A stretch of 64,000 bases of DNA from Nodosilinea sp. P-1105 (GCF_012911975.1 NZ_SMDQ01000028.1:1-64000); one strand, 5' to 3'. Positions 8,042 through 17,280 are shown, numbered from the stretch's first letter. Made by a program: numbers and translations. The notes: a model not told the origin generated them from the letters alone.

Positions 8042-9823
8042 TTATTTGGTGACAGCAGCTGGGGCCAGGTCTGGAGTAGGGGCTTGGCTGGATACTACAG
8101 ATTCGGGCTGAGGGGTGGAGACCTTGGGGTGGCGGAACCGTTTAGTTACGGCGGGACCATAGAACATGACAGCGATGCCGCTAACCACCAGCAAAGAGCC
8201 GATCCAGGTGAGCGCGGTGACCCACCAGGGTTCTCGTTTGAGCTGCAGGGTAGACTGCTTCAGGTCTCCAGGATTCCAGGAGGCTTGGGCCAGTTTCCAG
8301 CCTTTGAACCAAGTGGGATGATTCATCCAGACAGAGCGCTGGATGGCCTTTTCTGCCTGGGGGTCGATTAGGGTGATTTGACTAGTCCACATGGCTACCG
8401 ATTCGCTGCCCTCGTTGCGTTCGACGATGAAGTCATCGAGCTTTACCCAAAAGGGCAGCTGTAGAAGTTTGGGGCTAAACGCCGCCAGGTAGGGACCGTC
8501 CTTTGTCCTTAGGGCGGTGGGTTCCCCCCAGGGCAGCCACTGGTCTTGGCCGTCGGGGGTAGCCACATGCAAGGCTGGATTTCCCTGGCCTGCGGTCACT
8601 GCACCGTTGACTGGGGTAACAGGCACCACCTGCCGCTGCACCTGGGCCTGCTCCAGAGTCTCAACTAGAGAAATTTCGAAGTCGGCCCAGCCAGGGGCAA
8701 CGGCGATACCAGGCTGTAGCGGACCCTGAGTGAACCCCTGGGACGAGCGGGCGGCATAAAAGAGTTTATGGGAGGGAGAGACCACCACCCGAAAATAGTC
8801 AGCGGCGGTAGAGCTAGGGGGGGCATAGGTCACTGATAGGGAAAGGGTATCGCCAGAGCGCACGGGCTCAAAGTCATCTCGGCCAAACACAAACCAACGT
8901 TCCTGTACATCTCCCTGGGTGAGGTTGATCTGCACCGCCGGATTGCGTACCTGATTAGAGGCGGAGATCGGCTGGTTATTGGCGTCCAGGCGGAAGTCTG
9001 GCCAGAATTGGGTAAGGGTGAGTTCAAGGTTGTTGGCCAAGGCCAGGGTTTTTCCCATCTGCTGCTGCACATCGATGGGATCGTTGCCATCAATCTGCAA
9101 TGTGCCCCAGGCCGGTGTCGGGGCCGGTGGGCTGAGCAGCTGATCAAGTTCTTCTAGGCTCTGGGCCTGGACAATTTCAAGCTGGGCCGGGCCAATATCA
9201 ACCTGGCGATACATGGCAGGGGCCAGGGCTAGCCATCGCTCTAGGGTTTGGTCCATGCGATCGCTGGTTAGCCGCAATTTCACCGCTGGATTGTCTACCC
9301 CGTCCGCTTCCTCGAAGCGAACGGTCTTGATCGCCTGGTCGCTATAACCCAACAACTGTAGGCCAGCCAACTGAGCCGGGGTAACCGAACCATCGGGGCG
9401 AACCCAGACATCGGTCTGCTGAGGGCTTTGGCCCGGAGCAACCACTTCTAATAGATCGCCCTCTACCCGAATTTGATTACTGGGACCGCTGTCGGTGCGT
9501 ACCAATAACATCCCTTCGGTGCTGAGATGAATCACCGCTGCTGAACCGGCAATAATCACAATTAATCCCCAGTGGGTCAGGGCAAAGCCGATTTTTCTGG
9601 TCCCCCGCCAAGGATAGCGGCTGAGGGTAGATAGCCCTAGATTTACCGCCAGCAAAAACATCAATGCGCCGAACCAGGGACTCTTATAAACCAGTTGTTG
9701 TACAGTCCTCGACCCTACACTAGATTCATAAAAAGTCGCCCCGATTAAAATAGCAGCGATCGCGATTAATAACGGCACAGCCAGGCGCACTGACCCTAAA
9801 AAACGGATTAACTGAACGACCAT
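8042..9823 (-). CDS. ccs1: System II cytochrome c biogenesis protein, Ccs1/ResB type
   Basis: RFLGSVRLAVPLLIAIAAILIGATFYESSVG...WFGALMFLLAVNLGLSTLSRYPW...THWGLIVIIAGS; C-terminal TM GLLVVSGIAVMFYGP; partner of the adjacent CcsA. Confidence 0.9.
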   Translation of the reverse strand: MVVQLIRFLGSVRLAVPLLIAIAAILIGATFYESSVGSRTVQQLVYKSPWFGALMFLLAVNLGLSTLSRYPWRGTRKIGFALTHWGLIVIIAGSAAVIHLSTEGMLLVRTDSGPSNQIRVEGDLLEVVAPGQSPQQTDVWVRPDGSVTPAQLAGLQLLGYSDQAIKTVRFEEADGVDNPAVKLRLTSDRMDQTLERWLALAPAMYRQVDIGPAQLEIVQAQSLEELDQLLSPPAPTPAWGTLQIDGNDPIDVQQQMGKTLALANNLELTLTQFWPDFRLDANNQPISASNQVRNPAVQINLTQGDVQERWFVFGRDDFEPVRSGDTLSLSVTYAPPSSTAADYFRVVVSPSHKLFYAARSSQGFTQGPLQPGIAVAPGWADFEISLVETLEQAQVQRQVVPVTPVNGAVTAGQGNPALHVATPDGQDQWLPWGEPTALRTKDGPYLAAFSPKLLQLPFWVKLDDFIVERNEGSESVAMWTSQITLIDPQAEKAIQRSVWMNHPTWFKGWKLAQASWNPGDLKQSTLQLKREPWWVTALTWIGSLLVVSGIAVMFYGPAVTKRFRHPKVSTPQPESVVSSQAPTPDLAPAAVTK

Positions 9824-10410
9824 AATTATTCACAAACAGTTGTCGAAGTTAATCCACACCTTTCCGGCTTTACCCATTTTCTTTTGTATAAATAGCTGCA
9901 AAATAATCAAAAAAAACTGGAAAAATGCAAAGCTTGCACCACCTTAATGCGCTATTCACATCATCGAGGCAATGGGCTTGACTATGCATAATAGCCATGG
10001 AATTCATGCGATTTACGGATATTTAATCGCCTCTCTGTAGCCTTATTTACAAAAAAACTGGGATTTACCCCATAGTCTCAGTAGCAAGTTGATTTTCTAG
10101 GTAGCCGCGATCGCGAATACCTGTGTGGCGCTATAGTTGCGTTGCAATATTTGCTTTTCCCAGGCAAATCTAATATTCAATGATTTGCTGGGCTGGCTTA
10201 GAGTTTTCTTGAGAGTTTCCTTGGAAAAATAACAGCCTCCAGTCTAGAGAAACGACAAGTGTCTTCTTTCTGTCTGCCAAACTTGGACAGGTTTCCCTGC
10301 TTAGTTTGATAGTGGATTGTGGCGTTTTTCTGACGTTGATACTCTGAAATCTTGCAATCTAAGTTTTTGGCACCTAGCTTCGTACTTTACTTAGGAGATT
10401 GGTAGATCCT

Positions 10411-10890
10411 ATGACTACCCATGTTGAGAGTTCCCCGCAGCCTCCGACATTGCAGGTGACGCTGCTAGAGGAAAGCTTTTCCCAGGTTAAACCCCAGGCC
10501 AATGAGTTTGCCAGCAGCTTTTACGACAACCTGTTCACCGACTATCCAGCGGCTAAACCCCTATTCGCGAGTACAGATATCACCGCCCAAAGTAAAAAAC
10601 TGCTGGCTTCGCTAGTATTTGTAGTCGAAAACCTTAAACAGCCCGAAGCCCTGAGCGAGGCGCTGAAAGGTCTAGGCGCCCGCCATGTGGAATATGGGGC
10701 CTTACCCGCGCACTATCCCCTGGTGGGTAACAGTCTGCTCAAGACCTTTGAACAATACTTAGGCGGCGGCTGGACTCCAGAAGTAAAGCAGGCCTGGGTC
10801 GATGCCTATGGCGTCATTACCGAGGTCATGTTAGAAGGTGCCGATTATTCCCCAACTGATGTGGAGTTGGAGAGTACCCCAGAGGGATAA
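10411..10890 (+). CDS. Bacterial haemoglobin-like globin
   Basis: LLEESFSQVKPQANEFASSFYDNLFTDYPAAKPLFASTDITAQSKKLLASLVFVVENL...LGARHVEYGALPAHYPLVGNSLLKTFEQYLG...WVDAYGVITEVML (proximal His in RHVEYG). Confidence 0.93.
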   Translation: MTTHVESSPQPPTLQVTLLEESFSQVKPQANEFASSFYDNLFTDYPAAKPLFASTDITAQSKKLLASLVFVVENLKQPEALSEALKGLGARHVEYGALPAHYPLVGNSLLKTFEQYLGGGWTPEVKQAWVDAYGVITEVMLEGADYSPTDVELESTPEG

Positions 10891-10893
10891 CCC

Positions 10894-11541
10894 ATGGTGC
10901 CGAACAGCTCCCGCTGGTTCAGCTGGAAAAACCTGATTAGCTTCCGTGTCGCCATGGTGGTGTTTTGTCTGGTGCTAGTGGCCTGGTTTGGAGCGGCCTT
11001 TGCATTAAACCAGAGGCAGATTTTTCTGCCGGGGGAAACTTCCGTTGGCCACCACCTGTTTGAGACCTCTTGCAGTTCTTGTCACCAGGCTTTTCAGCCG
11101 GTCAACAATGACGCCTGCATGAGCTGCCACCAGGCTGAATTAGCCGAAGATGCCCACGGTCCCTCCAAATTCAGAGATCCTCGTTGGGCTGCAGAGTTGG
11201 CCAATCTCGATGTAATGACCTGTACCACTTGCCACAGCGAACATGTCCACATGTTTGGCCGCGGCGTTCACCTGCAACCCGATTTGTGTATGAACTGCCA
11301 CCAGGGCCTGATTGAGGGAGATCTGGCCAGCCATAACGGGTTTGCCCCGGATGGCTGCTGGACAGGGGGGTGCCATAACTACCATGACCAGCGCTCAATT
11401 TCCACTGGCTTTTTGCGCCGCAATATGGGGGAACCGCCGATGCTGCCGGTGCAGCAACTGCCGGAGCGTACTGTGGTGCTTCAGCGTGCCGTGGCCCCAG
11501 CCCCCGACTTGACCCAAGAGTTTTTGGAGGGGAGACAATGA
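10894..11541 (+). CDS. Membrane-anchored multiheme cytochrome c (4 CXXCH plus one CX4CH)
   Basis: N-terminal TM anchor; motifs CSSCH, CMSCH, CTTCH, CMNCH, and CWTGGCH. Confidence 0.88.
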   Translation: MVPNSSRWFSWKNLISFRVAMVVFCLVLVAWFGAAFALNQRQIFLPGETSVGHHLFETSCSSCHQAFQPVNNDACMSCHQAELAEDAHGPSKFRDPRWAAELANLDVMTCTTCHSEHVHMFGRGVHLQPDLCMNCHQGLIEGDLASHNGFAPDGCWTGGCHNYHDQRSISTGFLRRNMGEPPMLPVQQLPERTVVLQRAVAPAPDLTQEFLEGRQ

Positions 11542-12338
11542 CAGGTTTCATGGCCGGTCTACTCTCTTTGCTCTTTTGCTTGCTTTCAGGGTTGTCCTGG
11601 GCTCTTCCGGCCTGGGCTAATGGGGTCGATCAGGCCGTTGTGCAGGACGCTACTCAGCTTTGGCAGGGTAGTGCCCATGCCTTGAATGACATCAATTGCT
11701 CTAGCTGTCACCAGGCCTCTGAAACCCAGGCTTTTGTGCTCAGTCCTAAGGAGGAAAGCTGTCAATCCTGCCATCAGCAGGCGGTGGAGACGTTTCATCT
11801 GGGTAAGCACGGCATTCGTTTACGGGAGGGGCAGTCTCCCCTGACGCCAGCTTTAGGGCGGCTGCCCATGCAGGCCGAGGCCCAAGGACTGCAAATGACT
11901 TGCAACACTTGCCATGACGCCCATTCCGTTAATACGGTGCAGGCGGCGGTGGATTCGTGCCTAGGCTGCCACAGCGACACCCACTCCCTCAACTACGGTA
12001 ACTCTAGCCATAGCGAACTGTTTGCTGCCGCTAGCAGTTCGCCTCGCCCTGGCCCTGAGGCCGTGAGCTGTGCCACCTGCCATTTACCCAGGCACCAGGT
12101 AGGACAGGGAGATAGCGCCACTACCCTAGTCAATCACAACAATACCTATACCCTACTGCCCCGCGATCGCATGGTGGCAGAGGTGTGCATGAACTGCCAT
12201 GGGGTTGAGTTTAGCTACAACAGCATTTTTGACGATGACCTGGTGGAGGCTAATTTTGATCATCCCCCCACCCAAAAGCTACAGACCCTGGAAATGATGC
12301 GAGCCCTAGAGCAGCGTCGCACTGGCCAGGGCAGCTAG
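11538..12338 (+). CDS. Secreted multiheme cytochrome c (6 CXXCH)
   Basis: Signal peptide; CSSCH, CQSCH, CNTCH, CLGCH, CATCH, CMNCH; overlaps upstream gene by 4 nt (ATGA-type). Confidence 0.9.
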   Translation: MTGFMAGLLSLLFCLLSGLSWALPAWANGVDQAVVQDATQLWQGSAHALNDINCSSCHQASETQAFVLSPKEESCQSCHQQAVETFHLGKHGIRLREGQSPLTPALGRLPMQAEAQGLQMTCNTCHDAHSVNTVQAAVDSCLGCHSDTHSLNYGNSSHSELFAAASSSPRPGPEAVSCATCHLPRHQVGQGDSATTLVNHNNTYTLLPRDRMVAEVCMNCHGVEFSYNSIFDDDLVEANFDHPPTQKLQTLEMMRALEQRRTGQGS

Positions 12339-12393
12339 TTCAGGTCCGTCAAATCAGGTCTTGAACGTACACAATTTATAAGGAGAGATACCA

Positions 12394-13050
12394 ATGACAA
12401 CTGTAGAACGATGGATGGGAGCCCTTCGCACCCGCACCTTGGCCTTTATTTCGATAGTCTTAGCCGTAGCCGTAGTGGCGGCAGCCTGTGGCGGTGGCGG
12501 CGGCACCACCGCCCAAGCTGGGGGTGGAATTTCCCCTGAATTGGTTACCGACTATATTCACACTGTCTTAGAAGCAGACCGCACCGCTTATACCCGCCAT
12601 GTGGTTAACCGGGCCCAGGTACTGGAAGGGCAAACCAAAGAAGATGGTGTCGTTCCAGTAGAAGCAACGGAAGGCTGGCAGCAAACCGATGGGATTCCGT
12701 TACCGGCGCAAATGTTTCGCCTGGGCTCTGAAATTGCCAATGAGGCTGGCTATTTCACCTACAACTTAATTTCTCCCTGGTATATCAACGACAGCCAGGC
12801 CCCCAAGAGTGGCTTTGAGGAAACGGCCATGGCGGAGGTGATTGAAACCGGAGAGCCCTACAAGGACTACCAGGAGGTGGGTAACCAGCAGTTTTTCTCG
12901 GCTGTCTACCCTGATGTGGCCGTGGCAGAAGCCTGCGTTAGCTGCCATAACCAGCACCCGGTGCACCTGGAACGTTACCCCGACAAGCAGTTTGAAATGG
13001 GTGAAGTAATGGGGGGAGTGGTGATTAATATCCCCATGACCGGGGCCTAG
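12394..13050 (+). CDS. Tll0287-like (DUF3365-type) monoheme c lipoprotein
   Basis: Lipobox VAAAC; FTYNLISPWYINDSQAPKSGFEETAM; single CVSCHNQHP heme motif. Confidence 0.82.
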   Translation: MTTVERWMGALRTRTLAFISIVLAVAVVAAACGGGGGTTAQAGGGISPELVTDYIHTVLEADRTAYTRHVVNRAQVLEGQTKEDGVVPVEATEGWQQTDGIPLPAQMFRLGSEIANEAGYFTYNLISPWYINDSQAPKSGFEETAMAEVIETGEPYKDYQEVGNQQFFSAVYPDVAVAEACVSCHNQHPVHLERYPDKQFEMGEVMGGVVINIPMTGA

Positions 13051-13227
13051 ATCCCCGATGATCTGGGGCGCAGCTGCCTGTGCCCCTGCTAGTACTGACT
13101 GGCAAAAATATGACCACCGTTGCTGAGGGTGTCAGGTGTTAGGTGTCAGGAATGGTTGGCCGACTTATGCCGCAGAGTACTAGTCCGTTATTAAGTGATC
13201 TGATGTACTGTTAATCCCCCAGGGCTG

Positions 13228-13992
13228 ATGACGTTTAACCAGCAAGAGCCGCAACATCCCGACTCCCAGGTAACGGGTAACCCCTCCCCAGACATCGGGG
13301 AGCCGATATCACCTGAGTTATCGATTCCTGATAGTCAAAAAATCGCTCCCCAGCGGCGGCAGCCGCGACGGCCTAAGGGCATACGACCGACATTTAGAAT
13401 GCTGATTGGCTTGACTCTAATGACGGCGTTGCTACTGCTTCCCTTTGTGTTTAGCGATCAGTACCTCGAGATCATGCGATCGCGGGCCGTAGACCTGCAT
13501 GGTGTGCTGCGGGGAGGGGCCTACAAACAAATTACGGGTTTCTTAGCCGTGGGATTAGTGGCCGTTGAGATGTTGCTCACTGTTCGCAAACGCAGTCGTA
13601 GTTGGATTGGCCGGATTAAACTGCCGGGCTCGATGCAGCTATGGCGCAGTGTGCATATTTTCCTAGGCGTCGCCCTGGTGGGTATGGTGCTGATACACAC
13701 CGTAGGTGCCAACGGGTTTAACTTTAATGCCCTCTTTCTCTGGGTCTTTTTTGGCACCACCCTGACCGCCCTGGTGGGGGTCGGAGCCGAAACCGGCATT
13801 TTAGAATCCTCCCGGCAGTTTTTTGGGCGACTGCCCGGCCACCGCCGACCCCTAACTAAAGGGCCGCTGATTCGCAATCTGCGAGCGTTTTGGCTGGCTA
13901 GCCATCTCTTTTTTGTCGGGGCATTTCTGATTATGCTAGTTTTTCATATTTTTCTGGTGTACTACCACCGGGGTCCCCTGGGTCTGGGATAG
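13228..13992 (+). CDS. Cytochrome b-type (b561/DUF4405-like) integral membrane protein
   Basis: Four hydrophobic segments with paired His: SVHIFLGVALVGMVLIHTVG and ASHLFFVGAFLIMLVFHIFLVYYHRG. Confidence 0.7.
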   Translation: MTFNQQEPQHPDSQVTGNPSPDIGEPISPELSIPDSQKIAPQRRQPRRPKGIRPTFRMLIGLTLMTALLLLPFVFSDQYLEIMRSRAVDLHGVLRGGAYKQITGFLAVGLVAVEMLLTVRKRSRSWIGRIKLPGSMQLWRSVHIFLGVALVGMVLIHTVGANGFNFNALFLWVFFGTTLTALVGVGAETGILESSRQFFGRLPGHRRPLTKGPLIRNLRAFWLASHLFFVGAFLIMLVFHIFLVYYHRGPLGLG

Positions 13993-14025
13993 GGCCTGTG
14001 GATTGACGTTAAGGATGTAAAAACA

Positions 14026-14499
14026 ATGGCTATGACGGGTTTGAAAAGTCACTGGGGACAAGGCTGGCTAGCCGTGGGTTTGGTGGGTCTATTTGCGATC
14101 GCCACCCTGCTGCTGACTCGACCCCAGGCAGGCCCCAGGTTTTCTCCCCTCTCTGGCCTGATGGCCCTGCAAGCCAGCGCCCAAGCAGCCATGCCCTATG
14201 ATCAGGCCCTGGGCAGCCAAAAGCCCACCCTGATTGAGTTCTATGCCGACTGGTGCACCACCTGTCAGGCCCTTGCACCCACCCTACAGACCTTGCACCA
14301 CCGCTATGGGGAGCAGGTCAACTTTGTCATGCTCAATATTGACGACCCCCGCTGGAACCAGCAGATCGAGCAGTTCCAGGTGAGTGGCGTACCCCAGCTC
14401 ACCTTGCTGCGCCCCGATCGCTCTGTCGTTGATAGCTTTATTGGCAAGGTGCCAAAGTCTGTCTTAAGTGACAGCTTGATCACACTGTTGAAGGCTTAG
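14026..14499 (+). CDS. Membrane-anchored thioredoxin-like protein (TxlA/HCF164-like)
   Basis: N-terminal TM; YADWCTTCQALAPTL active site; VSGVPQLTLLRPD cis-Pro loop. Confidence 0.88.
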   Translation: MAMTGLKSHWGQGWLAVGLVGLFAIATLLLTRPQAGPRFSPLSGLMALQASAQAAMPYDQALGSQKPTLIEFYADWCTTCQALAPTLQTLHHRYGEQVNFVMLNIDDPRWNQQIEQFQVSGVPQLTLLRPDRSVVDSFIGKVPKSVLSDSLITLLKA

Positions 14500-14652
14500 T
14501 GCGGCAAGGTGTCAGGTGTCAGGTGTTAGGTGTTAGGTGTTAGGTGTTAGGAAGTACCCGATACCCGGATAACCCACCCCTGCCCCTTCCAGGAGGGGAT
14601 ACCGATCCCCGAAACCCAGCTTTATCACCTACCGCCATTGAGGTCCTGAACC

Positions 14653-14883
14653 ATGGCATTACTGAATCAATTCTTGAGACTATTGGAGTTTATCGAGCAT
14701 TTATGTACCGATTTAGTCGATTATGGGGACTGGCTAACCTCGTCTATAGGGCTGGTATTCAACGTTTGTCTGCTGAGTTATACCGGATTGCTGATAACTG
14801 GCTGTACAGCTCCAACAGCGGCTATATTGGCCAGCGTGGTGGCCTTAGCCTGCCACTGTGTAGTACAAGAACCTGAGGCGTAG
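14653..14883 (+). CDS. Small hydrophobic hypothetical protein
   Basis: ORF 76 aa with two hydrophobic stretches, ends directly before the ChaN-like gene; no recognised family. Confidence 0.4.
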   Translation: MALLNQFLRLLEFIEHLCTDLVDYGDWLTSSIGLVFNVCLLSYTGLLITGCTAPTAAILASVVALACHCVVQEPEA

Positions 14884-14885
14884 GG

Positions 14886-15785
14886 GTGGGTAATCGATCC
14901 TGTTCAAAACCTGTTCGCTGGAGCACCTTGGCCCTGAGTGGGTTGCTGGTGGTGGTCGCCTGCGCTTATACAGAGTCTCCCAGGGGAGTCATTCCCACCC
15001 CAGGGACTGAACAGGCATCCGAAGCCGAGTCAGCCAACCTAAATCAGTCCTTCCAACCGCTGCTCGAAGCTGATGTGGTGTATCTAGGGGAACGGCACGA
15101 CAGTGCGGCAGACCACAGGGCGCAGCTAGAGATTATCCAACGGTTGCAAGCCGAGAATGCCCAGGTGGCAATCGCCCTAGAGATGTTCCAACGCCCTTTC
15201 CAACCAGTGATTGATCGCTATCTGGCTGGAGAGATCACCGAAGCAGACTTGGTAGCCCAAACTGAATACGAACAGCGCTGGGGCTTCCCCTGGGAATTTT
15301 ATGCGCCGATTTTGCGCTTGGCCCAGGAACAGGGGTTACCGGTGTTAGCCTTGAATGCCCCCAGCGAAGTGGTACGCCAAGTGGCTCGCCAGGGGCTAGA
15401 TAGTCTAGAGGGGGATGATTTTCGCTACATTCCACCCCTCGATCAGATCGACATTACCAACGAAGCCTATCAAGCCTTTGTATTTAGTGCTTTTGGAGCC
15501 CATGGTGCCCATGGCGGCATGGACTTTGACAATTTTTTTGCCGCCCAGGTGCTGTGGGATGAAACCATGGCAGAGACCATCGCCACATTTCGTCAGGAGA
15601 ATCCTGACTATCAAGTGGTGGTGCTGGCGGGACAGGGCCACGTTGTCTATGGGTACGGTATTCCTGACCGAGTTAGCCGTCGCCTGGAATCGTCCCTAAA
15701 CCAGCACATTGTGTTGCTAAACCCCCCGGAGGCAGCCACCGAGGAAGCGGCCATTGCCGACCAGTTTTGGTACAGCCAGGACTAG
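14886..15785 (+). CDS. ChaN-family (haem-binding uptake, Tiki superfamily) lipoprotein
   Basis: Lipobox VVVAC; DVVYLGERHDSAADHRAQLEIIQRL...VAIALEMFQRPFQPVIDRYL...VVVLAGQGHVVYGYGIPDR. Confidence 0.88.
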   Translation: MGNRSCSKPVRWSTLALSGLLVVVACAYTESPRGVIPTPGTEQASEAESANLNQSFQPLLEADVVYLGERHDSAADHRAQLEIIQRLQAENAQVAIALEMFQRPFQPVIDRYLAGEITEADLVAQTEYEQRWGFPWEFYAPILRLAQEQGLPVLALNAPSEVVRQVARQGLDSLEGDDFRYIPPLDQIDITNEAYQAFVFSAFGAHGAHGGMDFDNFFAAQVLWDETMAETIATFRQENPDYQVVVLAGQGHVVYGYGIPDRVSRRLESSLNQHIVLLNPPEAATEEAAIADQFWYSQD

Positions 15786-15792
15786 AGGAACA

Positions 15793-16716
15793 TCAGCCGA
15801 CATTCAGCGCCCCCTGGCGGCGGAGTTCGTCTTTTTGGTCCGCAGTCAAGCCTGTGGATCCAGTAAACAAAGCACCCTTGACCTGGGCTCCAGTGAAATC
15901 GGCCCCGTTCAACTGGGCATTTTCTAGGCTGGCCTGACTGAGATTAGCCCCGACACAGTTGGCTCCGGCTAAATTAGCCAGCTCTAAATTAGCCAGGGTC
16001 AGGTTAGCCCCTCGCAAATCGGCATCCACAAGCACGGCATTCCAAAAGTCGCTATAGCTAAGCTGGGTCTTTTGCAGTAAGGCACCAGTCAAATCCGCCT
16101 GCTGAAAAATAGCACTAAGACCGTTCGCCCCTGACAAATTAGCCCCAGTCAAAATGGCGTCATTGAAATCAGCCCTTTCCAAATCAGCCTGATATAGGGC
16201 GACCCCCACCAGAGTGGCCTGACACCAGCGGGATTGGGCCAGCCGCGCCTCCCGAAAACTGGCCTGACTAAAGTTCGCTTGGGTGGCGATCGCGCCCACC
16301 AAGCTCGCCCCCTGTAATTCTGCCTGGGGCGCCTCAACATATTGCAAATCGGCACGATCGAAGTTGGCTTTAGGGGCTTTCACCGCTGTCATCGTCGCGC
16401 CATAAAACTTAGCCCCAGCGCCCCGAGCCTGGCTCAAGTTGCTGTGATCCAACGTTGCCCGGGTCAGTACCGCCCCTGCCAATTCCCCCTGTTCTAGATT
16501 GACCTCGGTCAAATCCGCCAGAATCAGGGTGGCCCCAGCAAAGTTTGTCCCATGGCACGATGCCTGGGCTAGCCGGGCCTGACGCAAATAGGCGTCTGAA
16601 AAATCTCCGCCATCCAGGATCGCACCGGTTAAGTCGATTTGGCTGAGCTCAGCTTTTTGCAGGGTTTGCCCTGTGCTCAGCCGTGTCAGCACCGCTTGAG
16701 AAGAAAGTTGCGTCAT
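15793..16716 (-). CDS. Pentapeptide repeat protein
   Basis: Repeated A(D/N)LxxA pentapeptides, e.g. ADLRGANLTLANLELANLAGANCVGANLSQASLENAQLNGADFTGAQ. Confidence 0.95.
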   Translation of the reverse strand: MTQLSSQAVLTRLSTGQTLQKAELSQIDLTGAILDGGDFSDAYLRQARLAQASCHGTNFAGATLILADLTEVNLEQGELAGAVLTRATLDHSNLSQARGAGAKFYGATMTAVKAPKANFDRADLQYVEAPQAELQGASLVGAIATQANFSQASFREARLAQSRWCQATLVGVALYQADLERADFNDAILTGANLSGANGLSAIFQQADLTGALLQKTQLSYSDFWNAVLVDADLRGANLTLANLELANLAGANCVGANLSQASLENAQLNGADFTGAQVKGALFTGSTGLTADQKDELRRQGALNVG

Positions 16717-16820
16717 GGATAGTCCTGATGGATAGTCCTAATGTTCTACCGATTAAGCCCTGGGCGTTATGCAGAGAATACATGACTGCTATGCACAAGA
16801 GGCGTTATTTAGGGTAAACG

Positions 16821-16834
16821 GTAACTAAAAATAC
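16821..16834. promoter_or_regulatory. Candidate NtcA-binding site GTAACTAAAAATAC (GTAN8TAC)
   Basis: Exact GTA-N8-TAC match in the intergenic region between the pentapeptide gene and nrtA. Confidence 0.45.
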
Positions 16835-17280
16835 AAAATGTCAGGTGACATTTGAATAACTTAATAATCAAATGTTGCAGAAACAGCCTGAGAAATAATC
16901 ACTATGTTCTGCAGTATTATCCGAAATTACGACCCAGTATTTAGTATCTGAGATGACTTAATGAGTGTTCAAATGTTGATCATCACTTTTAATGGCTTCA
17001 AAGGTTTGACAATCTTGAAATAACTCAAATAGATGCTTTACACGGCTGGACTAATTTATCAACCCCAAAGGGTAAGTCATGCTTGGCTGTGCTAAGTTCT
17101 TAACCCAAATCTAGATGTTGAACTTGACTTAGAGTTCCAGTTAATCTTTCATTCAGACGGCTGGTTGGGTTCGTCTATTTAGCCGAGTTCAGTATTCATA
17201 CTGCGGATGCTGTTTTAGATAGAACACACTTAGGAGTACTTTCGAAGATCTTAGGAGTTTGCCCCTTGGGTTAGGTTTAG

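Noticed and set aside
17190-17203. Palindrome CAGTATTCATACTG upstream of nrtA
   Set aside because: Short (6-bp arms) and spacing does not match NtcA (GTAN8TAC); could be chance in AT-rich DNA.
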